Positions 18,110 to 27,150 of a DNA stretch of 64,000 nucleotides are shown here, piece after piece; the first letter of the stretch is position 1; each line of letters starts with the position of its first letter. The DNA is taken from the NCBI GenBank assembly GCA_937916085.1, contig CALGGO010000090.1, forward strand, positions 70,254 to 134,253, written 5' to 3'. Both the position numbers and the translations under genes were made by a program. The notes beneath the pieces are model-generated. The model was given only the letters and a program-made list of their open reading frames with translations. It was not told the DNA's origin and did not search any database. Source of the stretch: an uncultured Prevotellaceae bacterium. GTDB lineage: Bacteria > Bacteroidota > Bacteroidia > Bacteroidales > Muribaculaceae.

Positions 18110-18541
18110 ATGTTGAAAGAAATTCTAGCTATCTCGGGACGTCCCGGATTGTACCGTCTTGTAAAATACGGCAAAAACGTTATCATCGTTGAAAACATCA
18201 CCGACAAAAAACGTGGCATTGCCAGCTCAAGAGACAAAGTCATCTCACTTGGAGATATCTCTATGTACACCGAGAGTGGCGACAAGCCACTCGGAGAGAT
18301 TCTTGAGGTGATAAAGACAAAATATGACGCAAAACCTCTTGATGTCGCCAAATATAAGGAGCCAGAGGCATTGCAGGCGTTTTTCAAAGAGGTTGTACCC
18401 GACTTTGACGTGGACCGCGTTTACAACACCGACATCAAGAAACTCATCAACTGGTACAACTTCCTTATCAACAGCGGCATGACCGACTTCCTTCCAAAAG
18501 AAGAAGAAACCGCCGAAGAGGAAAAGGACGCTGACAAATAA
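18110..18541 (+). CDS. DUF5606 domain protein
   Basis: A 143-residue cytoplasmic protein conserved in Bacteroidetes, with no known function. The conserved N-terminus is LKEILAISGRPGLYRLVKYG with VIVENITDKKR. The rest is a mixed alpha/beta domain ending in an acidic tail (KEEETAEEEKDADK). It follows alaS in the same direction, 122 bp away and separated by a repeat element. Confidence 0.8.
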   Translation: MLKEILAISGRPGLYRLVKYGKNVIIVENITDKKRGIASSRDKVISLGDISMYTESGDKPLGEILEVIKTKYDAKPLDVAKYKEPEALQAFFKEVVPDFDVDRVYNTDIKKLINWYNFLINSGMTDFLPKEEETAEEEKDADK

Positions 18542-18543
18542 AT

Positions 18544-18634
18544 AGCTGACAAGCTAACGAGGAACAAGCTAACAAGGCAATAGTATTATTCACCATTTGG
18601 CTTGTTCCTTGTTAGCTCGTTTGCTCGTTAGCTT
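18544..18634. repeat. Inverted octamer-repeat element
   Basis: The left arm (18544-18580, agctgacaagctaacgagga) and the right arm (18598-18634, tggcttgttccttgttagct) are complementary. The right arm is an open frame in phase with the next gene and would add about 15 spurious residues if an upstream start were chosen. Confidence 0.65.
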
Positions 18635-18641
18635 AAAAATC

Positions 18642-19310
18642 ATGACTACCATGACACATTTCAACAAACTAATAGTCTTAGTAGCATTGCTGTTGGCAAT
18701 GTTGAGTGTGTCGTGCAATGTGATGAGACAAGCTAATGACGATGACAGTGGCTACCCTACTAAACGCGGTCGCACCACGAGTTCTGTGAGGCGCACGAGC
18801 GGCAACCACAACCGCGATTGGGCAAAGACAAAACCCAACGATGACGGCTATTACGACGACAGAGGCATTGACAACGGCCCCACTGCCACCGACGAGGAAT
18901 GGAAACGACTCGACATCACGCTCAGCCGAAACGACAACAAAGCTCTATACAAAGAAATCAAGAGTTGGCTGGGCACACCCTATAGCGGTGGCGGGCACAC
19001 TAAGCAAGTGGGCACCGACTGCTCAGGGTTTGTCATGGAACTCTATCTCTGCGTCTATGACATAGCGTTGGAGCGGCGAGGCGGTCTCCAATATTACAAC
19101 AACTGCACACCTATCGACAAAGAAGCCTTGCGAGAAGGCGACCTCGTGTTCTTCAACAACGGAGAAGGCGGCAAAATCTCTCACGTGGGAATATACCTTA
19201 AAGACAACAAATTCGCCCACGCCTCATCATCACGAGGCGTAGTAATCGACGACCTAACAGCAAAATACTATGTAAAACACTTCTTCGCCGCAGGTAGAGT
19301 GAAGAGATAA
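18642..19310 (+). CDS. NlpC/P60 (C40) cell-wall peptidase lipoprotein
   Basis: Predicted gamma-D-glutamyl-diamino-acid endopeptidase acting on peptidoglycan stem peptides. From the ATG at 18642 (or 18651) it has about 222 residues. A signal with lipobox (LVALLLAMLSVSC) is followed by a low-complexity Arg/Asn/Asp-rich linker and then the C40 domain. That domain has GTDCSGFVMELY (catalytic Cys), ISHVGIYLKDNKFAHASSSR (catalytic His) and a polar third residue downstream. It is close in layout to Spr/NlpC-type lipoproteins. Residues upstream of 18642 derive from the repeat and are excluded. Confidence 0.88.
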   Translation: MTTMTHFNKLIVLVALLLAMLSVSCNVMRQANDDDSGYPTKRGRTTSSVRRTSGNHNRDWAKTKPNDDGYYDDRGIDNGPTATDEEWKRLDITLSRNDNKALYKEIKSWLGTPYSGGGHTKQVGTDCSGFVMELYLCVYDIALERRGGLQYYNNCTPIDKEALREGDLVFFNNGEGGKISHVGIYLKDNKFAHASSSRGVVIDDLTAKYYVKHFFAAGRVKR

Positions 19311-19386
19311 GGGGGGCAGTTCAGTCTTTTGCTTGTCAACGCAACTAACTTGACTTGCTACGAGAGAACTTGTGTGAAAAAAGGAG

Positions 19387-21468
19387 TTATCTATTGTGTA
19401 ATATAAAAGCACCACTCGTTTTTATGCTGTAATAAGGCACTTTTAGCTCTTGGCATTCTTTCTCAAGGGCGGGGATATTGTCGTCGTAGATGTCGCCTGA
19501 GAGGACAATGGTTTTCACGTCAAAGAGTTTTCTCGCTTTAGCGATTGTGGAATGATACTGCTTTGTCACCAGCAGGAAGTCAAACTTCACCTCACTGCTA
19601 TCGGCTGGCTCGTAGTTCTTCCAATGCCCTTTGCCCACCGAGAGTATCTTCTTGTCGAACATCATGGCATAAGGATGATTGACAATGCCTCCTTCAATCG
19701 AACATATTGTTGAATCGACAAGCATCAATGAGTCAATGCTGTAGTGTGCTAGGAAAGCCTTGTGGTGACGCTTGAAGGCCTCTACATCAAAATCGTTCTC
19801 CACATCGGGCACCCACAGCAACGCTTTGCCGTGATTGTGACAGAGCACTGGCGTGGAGTTATAGGAGTTGAAAATCACCATTCCCTGCTTAGGAGTTGTG
19901 ACATCCACCACAATGCCGTGAGCCAAACCTATCACCAGCACCACTCCAGCCGCCAAGAGCCATCGAATGTTGCGGCGGTAGAGCCACATCGTCACCAAAA
20001 CAAGTATGGCATAATAAACCACCACCGCCACCCAAGTGACATAGACATCGTTATGCCCTAACCTCCAAGTGCTGAGCCAATTCACCGAACCATTGATAAA
20101 CGTCGTCATCCAGTCGAGAACACTATTCAACCATCCAATTGAGCCACCCATAGTGAGCAATAACAATATTACAGCGCCAATAATCATAAAAATGGGGAAA
20201 ACTGGCAAAATGACGAAATTGGCAAGCACTGTCATCACCGACAGTGTGTTGAAATAATAGGCGGTCAGGATTGTTGACGATAACATCGCAACCAGCGATG
20301 TCAAGAACAATGAATAGAGATATTTCAGCAACCTGTTTGAAGGGTATTTTATCTCAAAAGTCTGAAAGAAAACTATCAACGCAGCCACTGTGATGAAACT
20401 CAACTGGAAACCCACACTATACAACGCTCCGGGTGAGAAGACGAGTATCACCAGTGCCGCGGCTGCCACCGAGTTGAGTGGCGTGGATTTACGGTAGAAC
20501 AATGTGGACATAAACACAAAGGCAATCATCACCGTTGCCCTCACCACCGATGGCGACATTCCAGTAAGCACATCATAGCCTATCAACAGCAACAAGGTAA
20601 TGACCAATCGCAGTTTCTTAGCACGCATGTAGTCAAGAGGGAAAAGCAAAAACCATATCAGCAACGTGATAATCGCGACATGCAAACCGCTGAGAGCAAG
20701 CACATGAGCCACGCCAACAACCGAAAAATGTTCGCGGGTCTCGGGAGTGATGAAATCATCATTGCCAAGCAGCACGGCAATCAGCATAGATTGCGTCTCA
20801 GGAGCAAGAGAGGAATTCAAAATTTTATGTTCAAGTGTTTGCCGCAGGTTCTCCGCTCTTGTCAGCAGAGTGGGCGACTCCCCTACTTTCGTCACCGACT
20901 CTAATTTGGCGTGCTGCCGGTAGCGGATGCCTTTGTGCAGCAGATAGGTCGCATAGTCCATCTCATCGGGATTGCCCAAATTCCTTACTGGCTCAATGTT
21001 CAGCTTAAACGCAATCAAATCGCCAGGTGCTGATTCATAATCGCAACCTCTGGTTGATAAGATAATATGTGATTTTTTCAGTGGAGCTTCACCTTCATCA
21101 AGTTTTAAAAGCTTGACTTGCATCTCCATGCTCTTCTCGTGAAAGTCGATGCTCTCAATTCTTCCCAGCACAGCTTTGCTATTCACTTCTTTGAGATTTA
21201 GTTCGGGTGGCGTCGCTATATATGCCGCAAACCAGCCCACCGCAATCATAAACATCGACAAAGGTATAATGTGGAAACCTCGCAGTCTCAATGCCACAGC
21301 AGGCGATTTCATCAGCACCATAAGCGATAGCAAGGCAACACCTGACAATGCCGCCAATGTGATAGGCAACCATAAAAAAGGCACTACCTTAAACAGCAGA
21401 ATGCCAACAACTAAAGGAACCAGCAATATCAAAACTGGCAATCTCGACAAGATGCTTGGTGAGCCCAT
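19387..21468 (-). CDS. comEC: ComEC/Rec2-family membrane DNA-uptake protein
   Basis: Forms the inner-membrane channel for single-stranded DNA in competent bacteria. At 693 residues it has N-terminal membrane helices and a soluble DUF4131-like region (about 60-190). The ComEC_N core is marked by VLALSGLHVAIITLLIWFLL, with many hydrophobic segments to about residue 510. The C-terminal 170 residues are a reduced periplasmic domain without the HxHxDH motif of the metallo-beta-lactamase domain in Gram-positive ComEC. It lies 17 bp downstream of aroE and is probably co-transcribed with it from the promoter at 22386-22417. dprA is also present in this window (52057). Confidence 0.87.
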   Translation of the reverse strand: MGSPSILSRLPVLILLVPLVVGILLFKVVPFLWLPITLAALSGVALLSLMVLMKSPAVALRLRGFHIIPLSMFMIAVGWFAAYIATPPELNLKEVNSKAVLGRIESIDFHEKSMEMQVKLLKLDEGEAPLKKSHIILSTRGCDYESAPGDLIAFKLNIEPVRNLGNPDEMDYATYLLHKGIRYRQHAKLESVTKVGESPTLLTRAENLRQTLEHKILNSSLAPETQSMLIAVLLGNDDFITPETREHFSVVGVAHVLALSGLHVAIITLLIWFLLFPLDYMRAKKLRLVITLLLLIGYDVLTGMSPSVVRATVMIAFVFMSTLFYRKSTPLNSVAAAALVILVFSPGALYSVGFQLSFITVAALIVFFQTFEIKYPSNRLLKYLYSLFLTSLVAMLSSTILTAYYFNTLSVMTVLANFVILPVFPIFMIIGAVILLLLTMGGSIGWLNSVLDWMTTFINGSVNWLSTWRLGHNDVYVTWVAVVVYYAILVLVTMWLYRRNIRWLLAAGVVLVIGLAHGIVVDVTTPKQGMVIFNSYNSTPVLCHNHGKALLWVPDVENDFDVEAFKRHHKAFLAHYSIDSLMLVDSTICSIEGGIVNHPYAMMFDKKILSVGKGHWKNYEPADSSEVKFDFLLVTKQYHSTIAKARKLFDVKTIVLSGDIYDDNIPALEKECQELKVPYYSIKTSGAFILHNR

Positions 21469-21485
21469 AACAATTGAGAAAAGGG

Positions 21486-22247
21486 CTATTGTTCGGTCCA
21501 GATTCTATAAGACTCAAATGCTTGTAGCAGAAGCATTTCAAGCCCGTTTTTCACTTTTGCCCCACGTTCTGCCGAGAGTCTCATGAACGTAGTCTCACTG
21601 GGATTATACACCAGGTCATAGCACAGATGCGCCGAAGTGATAAAGCGGTAAGGAATAAGAGGACATGTCTCGGTGAAAGGATAGGTGCCGAGTGGCGTAG
21701 TGTTGATAATCAGTTTATGATCATGGATCATCTGTTTGGTAAGCTCCTCGTAGGTAATGGTCTGTGCCGATTTCTTGCGCGACACCAGACTCACTTCAAT
21801 TCCCAGCGATTCAAGAACCGCCCTCACAGCTTTGCATGCTCCACCTGTTCCCAAAATCAACGCCCTATTCATCTCGGGTGTCAGCGATGGCACTAAGGAG
21901 TTTTTAAAACCATTGAAATCGGAGTTATATCCAATCATTCTCAGCACGCCGTCACCAGAATTTTTAATTATCTTAATGACATTTACCGCCCCAACCATCT
22001 TGGCAGTCTCATCAAGCTCATCCATATATGGAATCACCTCTTCTTTATAGGGAGAAGTAACATTTAGGCCATAAATATTGGGATACTCGCTTAAAATCGA
22101 CATCAAGTCACTCACGTCATCTATCTCAAAGTTGATATAACTGGCATCAATCTCCTCGGCGATGAACTTCTGGTTAAAGAAATCCATCGAGAAGGAATGC
22201 GTCAGCGATTTCCCAATCAAGCCATATATCTTACTCTGAGCCGCCAC
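21486..22247 (-). CDS. aroE: Shikimate dehydrogenase
   Basis: Reduces 3-dehydroshikimate to shikimate with NADPH in chorismate synthesis. At 253 residues, the N-terminal substrate domain has YGLIGKSLTHSFSMDFFNQK (shikimate-binding Ser pair) and GLNVTSPYKEEVIPYMDELD (catalytic Lys). The Rossmann domain has ALILGTGGACKAVRAVLESL. The length is slightly below the family's 270-290 but all key motifs are present. It is first in an apparent aroE-comEC operon. Confidence 0.92.
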   Translation of the reverse strand: MAAQSKIYGLIGKSLTHSFSMDFFNQKFIAEEIDASYINFEIDDVSDLMSILSEYPNIYGLNVTSPYKEEVIPYMDELDETAKMVGAVNVIKIIKNSGDGVLRMIGYNSDFNGFKNSLVPSLTPEMNRALILGTGGACKAVRAVLESLGIEVSLVSRKKSAQTITYEELTKQMIHDHKLIINTTPLGTYPFTETCPLIPYRFITSAHLCYDLVYNPSETTFMRLSAERGAKVKNGLEMLLLQAFESYRIWTEQ

Positions 22248-22278
22248 GACGTGTTGAAATCTATAGTTTTTAGTTCTC

Positions 22279-22369
22279 AGCTGACGAGCTTAAGAACTAG
22301 CAAGGCAAATTTAATGCTGCAACAACTCACATTGCCTTGTTTGCTTGTATCTTATCTGCTCGTTAGCTT
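22279..22369. repeat. Inverted octamer-repeat element in the aroE 5' leader
   Basis: The arms agctgacgagcttaagaact (22279 on) and attgccttgtttgcttgtat (22331-22369) are partly complementary. It lies between the aroE promoter and its ATG, so it would be transcribed as leader RNA. Confidence 0.55.
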
Positions 22370-22385
22370 CATTGTTAAAATTTCG

Positions 22386-22417
22386 CAAAATTAATCAAAA
22401 ATGATAGCACCACCAAA
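22386..22417 (-). promoter_or_regulatory. Promoter of aroE-comEC
   Basis: On the minus strand, TTTG (22417-22414), a 20 bp spacer and TAATTTTG (22393-22386) give a complete Bacteroidetes consensus. The leader to the aroE ATG is about 130 nt and contains a repeat element. Confidence 0.75.
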
Positions 22418-22496
22418 TATTTGAGTATTTTTTTGATTTTTTCCCTGCTTTGAAAGTTCTTCCTTGCAAAAAAAATTGAAAAACTGCGTTTTTCAT

Positions 22497-22527
22497 TTTG
22501 TTTTTCTCTCAACTTACACTAATTTTG
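22497..22527 (+). promoter_or_regulatory. Promoter of ruvX-def
   Basis: TTTG (22497-22500), a 19 bp spacer and TAATTTTG (22520-22527). Only 7 bp separate the -7 box from the ruvX ATG, so the mRNA should be leaderless or nearly so. The upstream text resembles the promoter repeat of rnr (tttttcattttg, ctctc, cactaattttgca). Confidence 0.8.
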
Positions 22528-22534
22528 CACGTTT

Positions 22535-22963
22535 ATGGGACGAATATTAGCTATCGACTATGGTCGCAAGCGGTGCGGAATCGCTGTGACGGATCCTCTA
22601 AAGATTATCGCCAATGGTCTTGAAACCGTTGCCACTCACAAACTTATGGACTACCTCAAAGACTATTTAAGCCATGAGGAGGTGGAGCTGATTGTGATTG
22701 GCCAACCCACTCAACTCAACGGCGAGCCCAGTGAGAGCATGCGCTACATCACGCCATTCGTCAACCGCCTGAAAAAGGAGATGCCCGATATGCCTATTGA
22801 GATGGTTGACGAGCGTTTCACCTCTACCCTCGCCCACCAAGCGATGATCGACGGCGGCATGAAGAAGAGCGACCGCCGCGACAAAGCACGCGTCGATACC
22901 ATAGCCGCCAGCATCATCTTGAACGATTATCTGCAAAGCAAACAATATAACAACACACTATGA
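22535..22963 (+). CDS. ruvX: Putative Holliday junction resolvase / pre-16S rRNA nuclease
   Basis: YqgF-family RNase H-fold nuclease of 142 residues, the usual length. The N-terminus ILAIDYGRKRCGIAVTDP carries the first catalytic Asp. VIGQPTQLNGEPSE, VDERFTSTLAHQAM and KARVDTIAASIILNDYL carry the remaining conserved acidic residues. The E. coli homologue processes the 16S rRNA 5' end. The stop codon overlaps the def ATG by 4 bp (ATGA), so the two genes are translationally coupled. Confidence 0.9.
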   Translation: MGRILAIDYGRKRCGIAVTDPLKIIANGLETVATHKLMDYLKDYLSHEEVELIVIGQPTQLNGEPSESMRYITPFVNRLKKEMPDMPIEMVDERFTSTLAHQAMIDGGMKKSDRRDKARVDTIAASIILNDYLQSKQYNNTL

Positions 22964-23532
22964 TACTACCTGTTTATATCTACGGCCAACCCGTGCTGCG
23001 CAAAGTGGCAGAGCCCATCGACAAGGACTTTCCCGTCCTCGCCGAACTTATCCAGAACATGAAGGACACCATGTACGACAGCGACGGCATTGGCATCGCC
23101 GCGCCACAGGTTGGCGTGAGCGCAAGAATCATTTACATTGACGTGGATGCATTGAGTGACAAGTTTCCCGAACTCAAGGACAAACGCTTGGTGCTTATCA
23201 ACCCCGAAATCGATATTGACGAGGACAGCCCCACCGAGAGCCGCGAGGAAGGCTGCCTGAGCGTGCCAGGCATCCATGAGAATGTGACGCGCCACACTAA
23301 GCTGCACATCAACTACTTCGACGAGAATTGGCAGGAGCACAACGAGGACATCGAGGGTTTTCTCGCCCGCGTCATCCAGCACGAATATGACCATCTGGAG
23401 GGACACGTATTCACCGACCACATCTCGGCAATACGCAAACAGATGATTCGCAACAAACTCAACAATATGGTAAAGGGCAAGGTTGATTGCGACTACCGCA
23501 TTAAGCCCTACAAACCAGCAAGGAGAAGATAA
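22960..23532 (+). CDS. def: Peptide deformylase
   Basis: Removes the N-formyl group from nascent proteins; a metal enzyme. At 190 residues all three family motifs are intact: GIGIAAPQVG (motif 1), EEGCLSVPG (motif 2, metal Cys) and VIQHEYDHLEGHVF (motif 3, HExxH). It overlaps ruvX by 4 bp in the same operon. Confidence 0.95.
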   Translation: MILPVYIYGQPVLRKVAEPIDKDFPVLAELIQNMKDTMYDSDGIGIAAPQVGVSARIIYIDVDALSDKFPELKDKRLVLINPEIDIDEDSPTESREEGCLSVPGIHENVTRHTKLHINYFDENWQEHNEDIEGFLARVIQHEYDHLEGHVFTDHISAIRKQMIRNKLNNMVKGKVDCDYRIKPYKPARRR

Positions 23533-23620
23533 GTGTTAAGTGATAAGTGTTAAGTGATAAATAGGGATAAGGCGTGCCTTGTCCATAATCTAAAAACTCT
23601 AGAAAATCTAGAAAAAACTG
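23533..23620. repeat. 14-mer and ctagaaaa tandem repeats
   Basis: 23533-23560 holds two copies of gtgttaagtgataa. 23599-23620 is a degenerate copy of the ttctagaa family. Both lie between def and nagB. In-frame upstream codons here are not part of nagB. Confidence 0.55.
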
Positions 23621-23634
23621 TAAACTATAAAAAT

Positions 23635-24444
23635 ATGAGACTTATTATTGAACCTGACTACGAGCAGGTATCGGCTTGGGCGGCCAATTATGTGGCCTCG
23701 CGCATCAACGAGGCAAAACCCACTCCCGAGAAACCTTTTGTATTAGGATGCCCCACCGGCAGTTCACCACTTGGCATGTACCGCAAACTCATCGAACTCA
23801 ACAAAGCCGGCAAGGTGTCGTTCCAAAATGTGGTGACTTTCAACATGGACGAGTATGTGGGTCTGCCCGAGGAACACCCCGAGAGCTACCACAGCTTTAT
23901 GTGGAATAATTTCTTCTCGCACATCGACATCAAGAAGGAGAATGTGAACATCCTCAACGGCAATGCCGAAGACCTCGAGAAAGAGTGTACCGAATATGAA
24001 GAGCGCATCAAGGCGGCTGGCGGCATCGATCTTTTCATGGGTGGCGTAGGTCCCGACGGACACATCGCTTTCAACGAGCCAGGGTCGTCGTTGACCTCGC
24101 TCACACGCATGAAGACCCTCACTCAAGACACCATTATCGCCAACAGCCGCTTCTTCGACGACGACGTGAACAAAGTGCCTAAGACCGCTCTAACCGTAGG
24201 TGTTGGCACCGTGATGGCTGCCCGCAGCGTGATGATTATCGTAAATGGCTACAAGAAGTCCCGCGCCCTGCAACAGGCGGTGGAAGGCGGCGTGTCGCAC
24301 ATGTGTACCCTCAGCGCCCTGCAAATGCACCGCAAGGCTATCATCGTTTGCGACGAGGACGCTACTATGGAATTGAAAGTGAGCACCTATCGCTACTTCA
24401 AAGACATCGAGAGCGCACACCTCGACCCAGCAACACTTTTATAA
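23635..24444 (+). CDS. nagB: Glucosamine-6-phosphate deaminase
   Basis: Converts glucosamine-6-phosphate to fructose-6-phosphate and ammonia. From the ATG at 23635 the protein has 269 residues, matching the NagB length, and starts [20 protein letters not shown]. Key motifs are [37 protein letters not shown] (catalytic Asp), [16 protein letters not shown] (His/Glu) and [21 protein letters not shown] rejected the 27-codon upstream extension because it covers repeat DNA. It is convergent with rnr. Confidence 0.94.
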   Translation: MRLIIEPDYEQVSAWAANYVASRINEAKPTPEKPFVLGCPTGSSPLGMYRKLIELNKAGKVSFQNVVTFNMDEYVGLPEEHPESYHSFMWNNFFSHIDIKKENVNILNGNAEDLEKECTEYEERIKAAGGIDLFMGGVGPDGHIAFNEPGSSLTSLTRMKTLTQDTIIANSRFFDDDVNKVPKTALTVGVGTVMAARSVMIIVNGYKKSRALQQAVEGGVSHMCTLSALQMHRKAIIVCDEDATMELKVSTYRYFKDIESAHLDPATLL

Positions 24445-24486
24445 GACAATTAAGGACAATATCATTTAAGCATTAGATACAATTAA

Positions 24487-24535
24487 TTAAGGACAATTGC
24501 CTCTGTAGTATTTAAGCGGAGACAATTGTCCTTAA
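24487..24535. terminator. Bidirectional hairpin terminator between nagB and rnr
   Basis: The stem ttaaggacaattgcctc / gagacaattgtccttaa (about 17 bp with one G-U) is followed by aattttc. A second nested pair, aagacaattaaggac at 24443 and gtccttaattgtctt at 24559, flanks it, so a larger cruciform is possible. Confidence 0.75.
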
Positions 24536-24580
24536 AATTTTCAAAAACCAAAGCGGTTGTCCTTAATTGTCTTTTAACAC

Positions 24581-26962
24581 TCAACGACGGCGGCGCTTGC
24601 TGGTCTTGCCGCCACGGGTTGATTTGCCTTTAGCAGCTTTGCCCCTAGTCTCCTCGCGGCGGGTGCTGTTGCCGCGCTGTCCTCGTTTCTGGCGGCGTGA
24701 CGACCTGCCGCCCTCATACTCGGCACGCAGTCGGTCGGTAGCCGTCTCACGCGACATCTGCGACGCGTAGGTGATTGGTGCCTTGTCGATGCGGTGGCTG
24801 CCAGCGGGATTCTCTCTATCAACAAGCACAAAGTCGAGCTGCTTCTTTACCAGGTCAGCACGCGCCACCTGAATCGTCACCGTGTCGCCGAGCTGGTATT
24901 TCTTGCCACGGCGGCGGCCACGAATCATGTAGTTCTTCTCGTCATACTCGTAGAAGTCATCATCGAGGTCACGCACGGCAATCATGCCCTCGCAGTGAGT
25001 CTCGTTAAGCTCCACATACACGCCCCACTCTGTCACACCCGAGATTTTGCCCTCATAGACCTCGCCCAAGCGAGCGCCCATAAATTCCACCTCTTTATAT
25101 TTTATTGAGGCGCGCTCGGCATTGGCGGCGAGCTGCTCCTGACTGCTCACGTGCTGGCAGTCTTCCTCAAGTTTCTCGGGATTTACGGTGCGCGCGCCCT
25201 TCTCGGCATACTTGTCGAGCAGGCGGTGTACCATCACATCGGGATAGCGGCGAATGGGTGAAGTGAAATGGGTGTAGTAGTCAAATGCCAAACCGTAATG
25301 CCCCACGTTCTCACTCGAATACACTGCCTTTGCCTGCGACTTGATGGCGAGTAGCGAAATAAGGTCTTCCTCAGGTTTTCCCTTGATTTCTACAAGCAAT
25401 TTATTGATGGAGCGGTTCACCTCCTTTGCGCTTCCGCTAATCTTAAGGGTGTGACCAAAGTGCGCTGCGATGTCGGCTACATTGTTAAGCTTCTCCTGGT
25501 CGGGCTGCTCATGGATGCGATAGACAAATGCCTTCGCCTTCTTGCTTGGCGGCACTTTGCCTATGTGGGCTGCTACGGTGCGGTTGGCAAGCAGCATAAA
25601 CTCCTCGATAAGCTGGTTGGCCTCTTTCGACACATGCAGATGCACAGCGGTGGGAGTGCCATTCTCGTCGATGTCAAAATATTTCTCTTCACGGTTAAAT
25701 TCCACTGCGCCTTCTTCAAAACGCTGTTTGCGAAGTTTCTGTGCCAACTTGTGGAAGGTGAGGATTTCCTCTGCTAAATCGCCCTTGCCAGTCTCAATGA
25801 TTTCCTGCGCCTCCTCGTAGCAGAAGCGACGGTCGCTGTTGATTACAGTGTGGCAAATCTTGTATTTATACACCTTGGCGTTGTCGTCCATCTCAAAGAC
25901 CACCGAGTGGCACAGCTTGTCCTCATGTGGTCGCAGCGAGCAGATGTAATTGCACAGCCGCTCGGGGAGCATAGGCACCGTGCGGTCAACGAGATATACC
26001 GAGGTGGCGCGCGAATAGGCTTCCTTATCAATGACCGTGTCGGGATTCACGTAGTGAGTGACATCGGCGATGTGGACACCTATCTGCCAGCGACCGTTAG
26101 GCAGTTTCTCTATGGAGAGGGCGTCGTCATAGTCCTTGGCGTCGGCGGGGTCGATGGTGAAAGTAACGACTCCACGCATATCGCGGCGGCGAGCGACTTC
26201 TTCATCGGTGATGCCAGGTTCAAGTTTGTTGGCAACACGCTCCACATTCTCGGGATAGTGATATGGCAAGCCAAACTCAGCGAGAATGGCGTGAATCTCG
26301 GCATTGTTCTCGCCAGCCTTGCCCAGCACATCCACAACTTCACCAATTGGGCTGTTGCTGCCGTCGGGCCACTCGATGATGCGCACCACAGCCTTGTCGC
26401 CGGTCTTGCCGCCAGCGAGTTTGTCGAGAGGGATGAAGATGTCGGTAGCGAGGAACTTGCTGTTAGTCGCCAAGTGAGCAAAATATTTCTTTATATTCAA
26501 TATACCAATGAACACCTGGTCTTTGCGCTCAACAATCTTGATGACCTCGGCCTCAGGCTCAAAGCCACTACGCGCGGCGCTGATGTGCACCATCACCTTG
26601 TCGCCGTTGAGGGCGTGCATCGAGTTGCGCTCGGCAACCATGATGGGAGTGGCGTCGTCACCCTCGAGCTGAACACTGTTCTTGCCGTTGCTGCGGCGGA
26701 TGAAGATACCAGCTGCCACATTGTTGCGCTGAGCTGCCTTGAACTTGCCTGGAGCCACCTCGTTGAGGAAGCCGTCCATCGACAGCTGCTCAAGTATCTC
26801 GACAATCAACGCGCGCTGCTTGGGCGATTTCGCGCCAACTTGAGCACTCACCTGCTTGTAGTTGAACGCTGCCTCGTCCTGTTCGTTGAAGAAGTTGATA
26901 ACCTTGTCATGAAACTCACGACGCTCTATCTTATAGGAGTTCAAACGGTCTTTCTTTGCCAT
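24581..26962 (-). CDS. rnr: Ribonuclease R
   Basis: 3'-5' processive exoribonuclease of the RNase II family that degrades structured RNA. At 793 residues it has an N-terminal HTH-like region (about 1-80), cold-shock domains (about 85-220), an RNB domain with DPADAKDYDDALSIEKL (the Asp cluster for Mg2+) and YTHFTSPIRRYPDVMVHRLL, an S1 domain (MGARLGEVYEGKISGVTEWG), and a long basic tail (RRQKRGQRGNSTRREETRGK). It is transcribed alone from the promoter at 26991-27021. Confidence 0.95.
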   Translation of the reverse strand: MAKKDRLNSYKIERREFHDKVINFFNEQDEAAFNYKQVSAQVGAKSPKQRALIVEILEQLSMDGFLNEVAPGKFKAAQRNNVAAGIFIRRSNGKNSVQLEGDDATPIMVAERNSMHALNGDKVMVHISAARSGFEPEAEVIKIVERKDQVFIGILNIKKYFAHLATNSKFLATDIFIPLDKLAGGKTGDKAVVRIIEWPDGSNSPIGEVVDVLGKAGENNAEIHAILAEFGLPYHYPENVERVANKLEPGITDEEVARRRDMRGVVTFTIDPADAKDYDDALSIEKLPNGRWQIGVHIADVTHYVNPDTVIDKEAYSRATSVYLVDRTVPMLPERLCNYICSLRPHEDKLCHSVVFEMDDNAKVYKYKICHTVINSDRRFCYEEAQEIIETGKGDLAEEILTFHKLAQKLRKQRFEEGAVEFNREEKYFDIDENGTPTAVHLHVSKEANQLIEEFMLLANRTVAAHIGKVPPSKKAKAFVYRIHEQPDQEKLNNVADIAAHFGHTLKISGSAKEVNRSINKLLVEIKGKPEEDLISLLAIKSQAKAVYSSENVGHYGLAFDYYTHFTSPIRRYPDVMVHRLLDKYAEKGARTVNPEKLEEDCQHVSSQEQLAANAERASIKYKEVEFMGARLGEVYEGKISGVTEWGVYVELNETHCEGMIAVRDLDDDFYEYDEKNYMIRGRRRGKKYQLGDTVTIQVARADLVKKQLDFVLVDRENPAGSHRIDKAPITYASQMSRETATDRLRAEYEGGRSSRRQKRGQRGNSTRREETRGKAAKGKSTRGGKTSKRRRR

Positions 26963-26990
26963 AATATTATTGGTTAAAAGGTTATGATTG

Positions 26991-27072
26991 CAAAATTAGT
27001 GCAAGCCGAGAGAAATACAAAATGAAAAACGAAGATTTTCATTTTTATTTGCGAGGCGCAGCTTAATTTATC
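26991..27072 (-). promoter_or_regulatory. Promoter-bearing repeat upstream of rnr
   Basis: On the minus strand TTTG (27021-27018), a 19 bp spacer and TAATTTTG (26998-26991) form a full promoter. The preceding bases (agataaattaagctgcgcct, then a pyrimidine tract and ctcggcttgcac) match 411-483 upstream of the TrmH gene nearly word for word. This suggests a dispersed promoter repeat of about 70-80 bp. Confidence 0.75.
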
Positions 27073-27082
27073 TAAAATTATA

Positions 27083-27150
27083 CACTTGTCTTGTCAGCTC
27101 GTTCCTTGTCAGCTTGTCAGCTCGTTCCTTGTAAGCTCGTCAGCTTGTAA
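27083..27150. repeat. Octamer repeat arm overlapping the holA stop
   Basis: A single-orientation run of cttgtcagctcgttccttgt words. The last holA codons (ACA AGC TGA on the minus strand) fall inside it. Confidence 0.65.

Noticed and set aside
18597..18641. Upstream start for the NlpC/P60 gene
   Set aside because: Those codons are the right arm of an intergenic repeat, and the lipobox spacing is normal from 18642 or 18651. The same reasoning excluded upstream starts at 6526, 23554 and 34644.
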